A DNA stretch of 64,000 nt from Sulfolobus acidocaldarius SUSAZ (lineage in GTDB: Archaea > Thermoproteota > Thermoprotei_A > Sulfolobales > Sulfolobaceae). Location: contig CP006977.1 in NCBI GenBank assembly GCA_000508305.1, positions 1,086,621 through 1,150,620 on the forward strand, in the 5' to 3' direction. Shown one piece after another: positions 60,066 through 64,000 of the stretch; position 1 is the first letter of the stretch, and each line of letters starts with the position of its first letter. Below the pieces are notes generated by a model. It was not told the DNA's origin. It saw only the letters and a program-made list of their open reading frames with translations, and did no database searches. The position numbers and the translations under genes are program-made.

Positions 60066-61409
60066 TCAAACCACCTCCGCTATATTTTTGACTAGCTCAT
60101 CAATCATAACCCTTGTATGGACTTCAGTAAAGCAAAATAACGCACAATAATCATTTAACTGTAAACCCCCGTGTATTCCTTTATTTAAGAGACTCGAATG
60201 GATCAAATTATAATTCTTAGGAAATTGTATTACAAATTCTTCAAAGATCTCCCCTGAATATGGAGATTTAAAACCGAGTTCCTCGAATTTCTTTTTGGCG
60301 TAGTGACTTCTTACATATATTTCTTCTGCTAGATCCCTTAGACCATGTTTACCTAATAACGAAAGATAGACCGCTGAACCTATTGCCATAAGTGTTTCAT
60401 TTGTAGTTATATTTGATGTGGCTTTCTCCCTTCTTGTAAACTGTTCTCTTGTTTGCAATATTAATGTGAAAGCCCTATTCCCTTTTTCATCTTTTGTTAA
60501 ACCAACAATCCTACCAGGCATTTGTCTCACTAGTTGAGAGTCCCACCTTACAGCAAAAATGCCCATAAGCGGACCTCCATAGTTTAGTGGTAATCCAATT
60601 TCTTGTCCATCACCTACTGCTATGTCAATACCATATTCCCCTGGGGGCTTAATTAAACCAAGAGATAATGGAGACACCCCCATAATAGTTATTATATTTT
60701 TCTTCTTTGCGAAATCCACTATATATTCTATGTTTTCCTCAAAAATTCCGTAAAAATTAGGTTGCTGAATATAAATAGCAGATACATCGTCTGTGTTAAT
60801 TTGTTCTAATTTTTCAATATCTATTTGACCAGATGTAGAATTTATAGGCAATTCATTTATTTTGATACCTTTACCGTAAACCCATGTCTTTACTACCTCT
60901 CTATGATAAGGATTCATATTTGAAGGCAAAAGCACACTCTTTCTCCGATTTATTCTATGTGCCATCAGAACAGCTTCTGCTATAGCACTAGCCCAATCGT
61001 ACATTGATGCATTTACAAACTCCATTTCTAATAATTCAGCCATAAGGCTTTGATACTCATAAATTGCCTGCAGAAGACCTTGAGAGATTTCAGGCTGATA
61101 CGGAGTATAAGCAGTATAAAACTCCGATCTAGACATAATGAACTTTACAGCCTCAGGTATATAGTGAGGGCATAGACCCCCTCCTATAAAAGGAGGGTAT
61201 TTGAGTTCTAGATTTTTCTTCTTCAGTTCATTAAGCCTTTGGGAAATCTCGTATTCGGAAAGAGGTTTATCATAAGGTATGTTAAGTTTCCTTTTAAGTA
61301 TCAAATCTTGAGGAACGTCAGAAAATAAATTCATAATGTCATTAACGCCTATTTCCTTAAGCATTTCCTCGGTATACTTTAAGTTAGGTAACCAAGGATG
61401 CATTTCCAT
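60066..61409 (-). CDS. gcvPA: glycine dehydrogenase (decarboxylating) subunit 1
   Basis: The 447-aa partner of gcvPB. 'HPWLPNLKYTEEMLKEIG', 'AYTPYQPEISQGLLQAIYEYQ' and 'MYDWASAIAEAVLMAHR' are P-protein signatures; the PLP lysine is absent as expected. The GTG at 61425-61427 would add six residues; I prefer ATG 61407-61409 because TATATAATG lies about 23 bases upstream, typical of leaderless genes. Divergent from gcvT across only 40 bases. Confidence 0.94.
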   Translation of the reverse strand: MEMHPWLPNLKYTEEMLKEIGVNDIMNLFSDVPQDLILKRKLNIPYDKPLSEYEISQRLNELKKKNLELKYPPFIGGGLCPHYIPEAVKFIMSRSEFYTAYTPYQPEISQGLLQAIYEYQSLMAELLEMEFVNASMYDWASAIAEAVLMAHRINRRKSVLLPSNMNPYHREVVKTWVYGKGIKINELPINSTSGQIDIEKLEQINTDDVSAIYIQQPNFYGIFEENIEYIVDFAKKKNIITIMGVSPLSLGLIKPPGEYGIDIAVGDGQEIGLPLNYGGPLMGIFAVRWDSQLVRQMPGRIVGLTKDEKGNRAFTLILQTREQFTRREKATSNITTNETLMAIGSAVYLSLLGKHGLRDLAEEIYVRSHYAKKKFEELGFKSPYSGEIFEEFVIQFPKNYNLIHSSLLNKGIHGGLQLNDYCALFCFTEVHTRVMIDELVKNIAEVV

Positions 61410-61449
61410 ATTTAAGGTCATTCTCACATTATATACCAGATGGTTAATA
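61410..61449. promoter_or_regulatory. compact divergent promoter of the gcv genes
   Basis: Forty bases separate the proposed gcvPA ATG (minus) and the gcvT ATG (plus). The sequence ATTATATA at 61428-61435 can serve as the TATA box for gcvPA at about -25. For gcvT the best upstream element is ATATTTAAGG (61407-61416), inside the first codons of gcvPA. The two core promoters therefore overlap, so polymerase binding may be mutually exclusive. Confidence 0.5.
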
Positions 61450-62505
61450 ATGTTTAGTTCACCACTTTTGGATATTGAGACAAAACTAAATGCAGATATA
61501 GGAGAATTCGCAAACTGGAAAATGCCTATGAAATATACTAGTTATCAAGACGAACATCTTCTAGTAAGAAGATCAGTAGCATTCTTTGACATATCCCATA
61601 TGGGTAGACTTAAAGTTTCAGGAAACCAAAATGAACTGGAATTACTTGTCTCCAAAGAAATTTCTAAAAACAAACCAAATTCAATAATTGGACCAACAGC
61701 ATTTCTTAATGACAAGGGAGGATTCGAAGATGATGTAATGATTTATAAGGTATCAGAAAATGAATTCTTAATCGTAACTAATGCTATAAATCGTGAGAAA
61801 ATAACTAATTGGATAGGAAAAAATTCTGGATTGAATGTTGAAGATCTGACATTTAAATATGGTATGCTTGCAATTCAGGGAAGGAACGTCTGGAATTTCA
61901 TAGAAAAAGCTGAGGTTAAACCACTAGAGTTTATTTTAAATACCAAGTTTCTTGGGGAAAACGTATTTTTACTAAGTAGATCAGGGTGGACAGGAGAAGA
62001 TGGCTTAGAAGTTTGGGCTGATGCCAACACACTAACTTCGATAATTCAGAAATTATTGAAACTTGGTATAAAACCGGCAGGATTAATAGCTAGAGATAGT
62101 TTGAGGCAAGAAATGGGGTATGTATTGTACGGAGAGGACATAGATTCTAACATTACACCAGTGGAAGCAAGATATTGGGTGTTTTCACTCGATAAGGATT
62201 TCATAGGTAAAGAAAAAATAATGGAACATATAGAGAATGGTGTTAATAGAATAAGATTAGGATTCAAACTTAAGAAAGATGATAGACTTCTTCCTCGAAA
62301 AGATTATAAGATAAAGTCTCCCTTAGGCTCAAGGGATGTCGGATACGTAACAAGTAGCACATTCAGTCCTTATTTAAACAGGGTTATTGGAATGGGGTAC
62401 ATAAAACCTGAGTACGCTTACATAGGTTATGAGCTTGCAATAGATATTAGAGGGAAACAAGTAAAAGCAAAAATTTCCGATTTCCCTCTTATTAATACGA
62501 GGTGA
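61450..62505 (+). CDS. gcvT: glycine cleavage system T protein (aminomethyltransferase)
   Basis: A 351-aa tetrahydropterin-dependent enzyme that releases ammonia from the lipoyl-bound intermediate. ATG 61450 ([10 protein letters not shown]) is the correct start; the frame is open further upstream but reads antisense to gcvPA. Motifs '[22 protein letters not shown]', '[12 protein letters not shown]', '[15 protein letters not shown]' and '[16 protein letters not shown]'. It precedes gcvH by 7 bases. Confidence 0.95.
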   Translation: MFSSPLLDIETKLNADIGEFANWKMPMKYTSYQDEHLLVRRSVAFFDISHMGRLKVSGNQNELELLVSKEISKNKPNSIIGPTAFLNDKGGFEDDVMIYKVSENEFLIVTNAINREKITNWIGKNSGLNVEDLTFKYGMLAIQGRNVWNFIEKAEVKPLEFILNTKFLGENVFLLSRSGWTGEDGLEVWADANTLTSIIQKLLKLGIKPAGLIARDSLRQEMGYVLYGEDIDSNITPVEARYWVFSLDKDFIGKEKIMEHIENGVNRIRLGFKLKKDDRLLPRKDYKIKSPLGSRDVGYVTSSTFSPYLNRVIGMGYIKPEYAYIGYELAIDIRGKQVKAKISDFPLINTR

Positions 62506-62512
62506 AACTTTA

Positions 62513-62929
62513 ATGAGTGTAGTAATCGATGGTAAATATCTGATTCTTAAAGATAGGCATTACACCGAGACCGATGAGTGGATATTAATCAACGGGAACA
62601 TTGCAACAGTTGGAATAACAGATTATGCTCAGAAGAAACTTAAGGATATAGTAGGAATAGAACTACCACAAGTGGGTAGAGAAGTAATTATAGGAGAACA
62701 AGTTGCTGTTGTGGAATCTGTTAAGGCTGCTGCAGATATATTCTCGCCTCTCTCCGGTAGTGTGCTAGAAGTAAATAAGGAATTACAGAGTTCCCCTGAG
62801 ACAATTAATAAGGATCCTTATGGTAGGGGATGGATATTCAAACTAAAGATAAAAGATGAGAAAGAGGTATCTAAATTACTAAATTTCGAACAATACATTA
62901 TTTCGATAAAACAAAGAGAGGGAATTTGA
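62513..62929 (+). CDS. gcvH: glycine cleavage system H protein
   Basis: The 138-aa lipoyl carrier shuttling the aminomethyl group among P, T and L proteins. The lipoylation lysine is K71 in '[19 protein letters not shown]'. Sequence '[24 protein letters not shown]' marks the family. ATG 62513 with GGTGAA upstream. The stop overlaps the ATG of the PAC2 gene by one base. No lipoate ligase or L protein lies in the window. Confidence 0.96.
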   Translation: MSVVIDGKYLILKDRHYTETDEWILINGNIATVGITDYAQKKLKDIVGIELPQVGREVIIGEQVAVVESVKAAADIFSPLSGSVLEVNKELQSSPETINKDPYGRGWIFKLKIKDEKEVSKLLNFEQYIISIKQREGI

Positions 62930-63675
62930 TGAGTAATATAGAAATATTAGAGGATTATATACCACAGTTAACAAGACCTTCTTACCTTATTGTTGGATTA
63001 CCCGATGCTGGATTAGTAGGTACAATTGCTACTGAATTCCTTGTTAAAAAATTAGGATTAAGTGAATTTGCTACTATTCATGCACCTGATATTTTACCAC
63101 CGATAATGCATGTAAGAGACGGAATAGCTAAATCACCATTGAAGTTTTATCATAATGGTAAAAACATGATAGTATTTCACTCATATATAGCATTACCTTT
63201 CTCAGTGATTAACCAGATAGCTAAAACTTTGATCGACTTCGCAAAGAAGTATGGGATAAATAACATAATTTCCATAACAGGCATACCAGTAGAGAACAGA
63301 TTATCTGCAACTACACTAAATTCATTTGTAATAGGAAATAATCAACAAGTAACTGAAGAGATAGAAAAAATGGGATTGTCGAAAAAGTTTGGTGAAGGAT
63401 ATATAGCAGGTCCTTATGCTCCCATATTATCCTATTCCCAAAGGGAAAAGTTAAATAATATAATAATAGTCGTCGAATCTTTTATGGATTTGCCAGATCC
63501 AGAAGCTTCCGCAATAGCTTTATCTATCTTGTCAAAATACATTGGTTTCCCCTTGGATACAGAAGAACTACTTAAAGAGGCTGAGGAAGTTAGAGAGAGA
63601 ATTAGGGGACTTATGTCTCAGACTAGAGAGGAATTACCAAAGTACGCAACAGGTAGACCGATGACATACGCGTGA
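62929..63675 (+). CDS. PAC2-family protein, proteasome assembly chaperone-like
   Basis: A 248-aa archaeal homologue of eukaryotic PAC2 and the PbaA/PbaB proteins. 'PSYLIVGLPDAGLVGTIATEF' start, 'IISITGIPVENRLSATTLNS' and 'MDLPDPEASAIAL' match the PAC2 fold. Possible role in proteasome assembly or as an ATP-independent adaptor; the Sulfolobus function is unproven. The ATG at 62929 overlaps gcvH's stop by one base. Confidence 0.85.
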   Translation: MSNIEILEDYIPQLTRPSYLIVGLPDAGLVGTIATEFLVKKLGLSEFATIHAPDILPPIMHVRDGIAKSPLKFYHNGKNMIVFHSYIALPFSVINQIAKTLIDFAKKYGINNIISITGIPVENRLSATTLNSFVIGNNQQVTEEIEKMGLSKKFGEGYIAGPYAPILSYSQREKLNNIIIVVESFMDLPDPEASAIALSILSKYIGFPLDTEELLKEAEEVRERIRGLMSQTREELPKYATGRPMTYA

Positions 63676-63679
63676 GATT

Positions 63680-64000
63680 ATGCCAGTTTTTAAAGATTTA
63701 GAGGACTTAATTAATAACTTGATAAAGAAAGAAGAAGAGAGACTAAAGAAGATAAGGAGAGAGATCGAGAAAGAAATCAAGGAAGTAGAAGAAAGTATAG
63801 GGTTCTCCAGAGAGCCCTTGTACACAATGAGAGAATTAATGGATGAATATGAATATATAATTGATATACCAAAAGCAGACTTACAGAGTCTAAAAGTTGA
63901 TGTAGTTAAAGATATGATGAGAGTAGAGTGTATGACCAAATCTGGTGGAAGATACTTTCTGAGGATAAGATTACCACCAGACATTGACCCAGGTACAGCT
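63680..64000 (+). CDS. Hsp20/alpha-crystallin-like protein, cut at window end
   Basis: An open frame of 107 codons from ATG 63680, without stop at the right edge. The first 40 residues are a charged coiled coil ('KKEEERLKKIRREIEKEIKE'); from residue 55 'MDEYEYIIDIPKADLQSLKV' and 'YFLRIRLPPDIDPGTA' match the alpha-crystallin core of small heat shock proteins (IDxP...LRIRLPxDID). Chaperone activity is expected of the family. The C-terminal IxI motif would lie outside. It starts 4 bases after the PAC2 gene. Confidence 0.82.
   Translation, partial: MPVFKDLEDLINNLIKKEEERLKKIRREIEKEIKEVEESIGFSREPLYTMRELMDEYEYIIDIPKADLQSLKVDVVKDMMRVECMTKSGGRYFLRIRLPPDIDPGTA

Overview
The window is a gene-dense stretch (about 35-37% GC) of a thermoacidophilic crenarchaeal chromosome of the order Sulfolobales. 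The complete CdvA-CdvB-CdvC division cluster, Alba/Sac10b, reverse gyrase, the gar1-TFB-TFEbeta operon and the Sac10b-like protein sequence point to Sulfolobus acidocaldarius or a very close relative. This is recognition from memory, not a search. I see no insertion sequence, CRISPR array, provirus or foreign island. Nearly everything is informational or central-metabolic core genome with very short intergenic gaps.

Layout. 1-3.7 kb: topoisomerase VI subunit B (cut by the window edge), deoxyhypusine synthase, RtcB RNA ligase. 3.7-11.4 kb: chromatin and topology block with an Lhr-type helicase, Alba2, reverse gyrase and Alba1. 11-14 kb: XPB helicase and small unknowns. 14-18 kb: cutA-gatC-gatA, Taw1 (wyosine), archaeal riboflavin kinase. 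18-21 kb: FAD-synthase-like fusion, diphthine synthase, phosphoesterase, TATA-binding protein. 21-29.6 kb: coiled-coil and DUF373 proteins, gar1-tfb-tfeB, trm1, fibrillarin-nop5, ribosomal protein S30e. 29.6-34 kb: gatD-gatE and unknowns. 34-41 kb: class II ribonucleotide reductase, pgk-gap-usp, glyA. 41.8-45.6 kb: early mevalonate pathway (HMG-CoA synthase, thiolase homologue, DUF35 protein, HMG-CoA reductase). 45.7-53 kb: arginine decarboxylase, an intron-containing tRNA with anticodon CAT, Ogg2, serA plus aminotransferase, rpoK, topoisomerase IA. 53-57.5 kb: cdvC-cdvB-cdvA and enolase. 57.5-64 kb: signal peptidase, glycine cleavage system, PAC2 protein, and an Hsp20-like gene cut by the window edge.

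How the genes work together. Four themes recur: DNA topology and chromatin; basal transcription (TBP, TFB, TFEbeta, RpoK); RNA modification (fibrillarin, Nop5, Gar1, Trm1, Taw1, RtcB); and serine/glycine one-carbon metabolism (serA, a class V aminotransferase, glyA, gcvPA/PB/T/H). The modification theme extends to RNA genes: I find several C/D-box guide RNA candidates by eye in intergenic slots, the best at about 3370, 6536, 55890 and 45685.

Most noteworthy: a 46-codon (or 39-codon) upstream ORF ending in a Ser/Cys-rich run directly before serA, which looks like an amino-acid-sensing leader; a TBP gene that can only start at ATT (or another non-standard codon); a riboflavin kinase whose N-terminal winged helix has no ATG/GTG/TTG start; and a thiolase homologue in the mevalonate operon that lacks the nucleophilic Cys and the GHP-motif His. 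Convergent genes very often overlap at their 3' ends.
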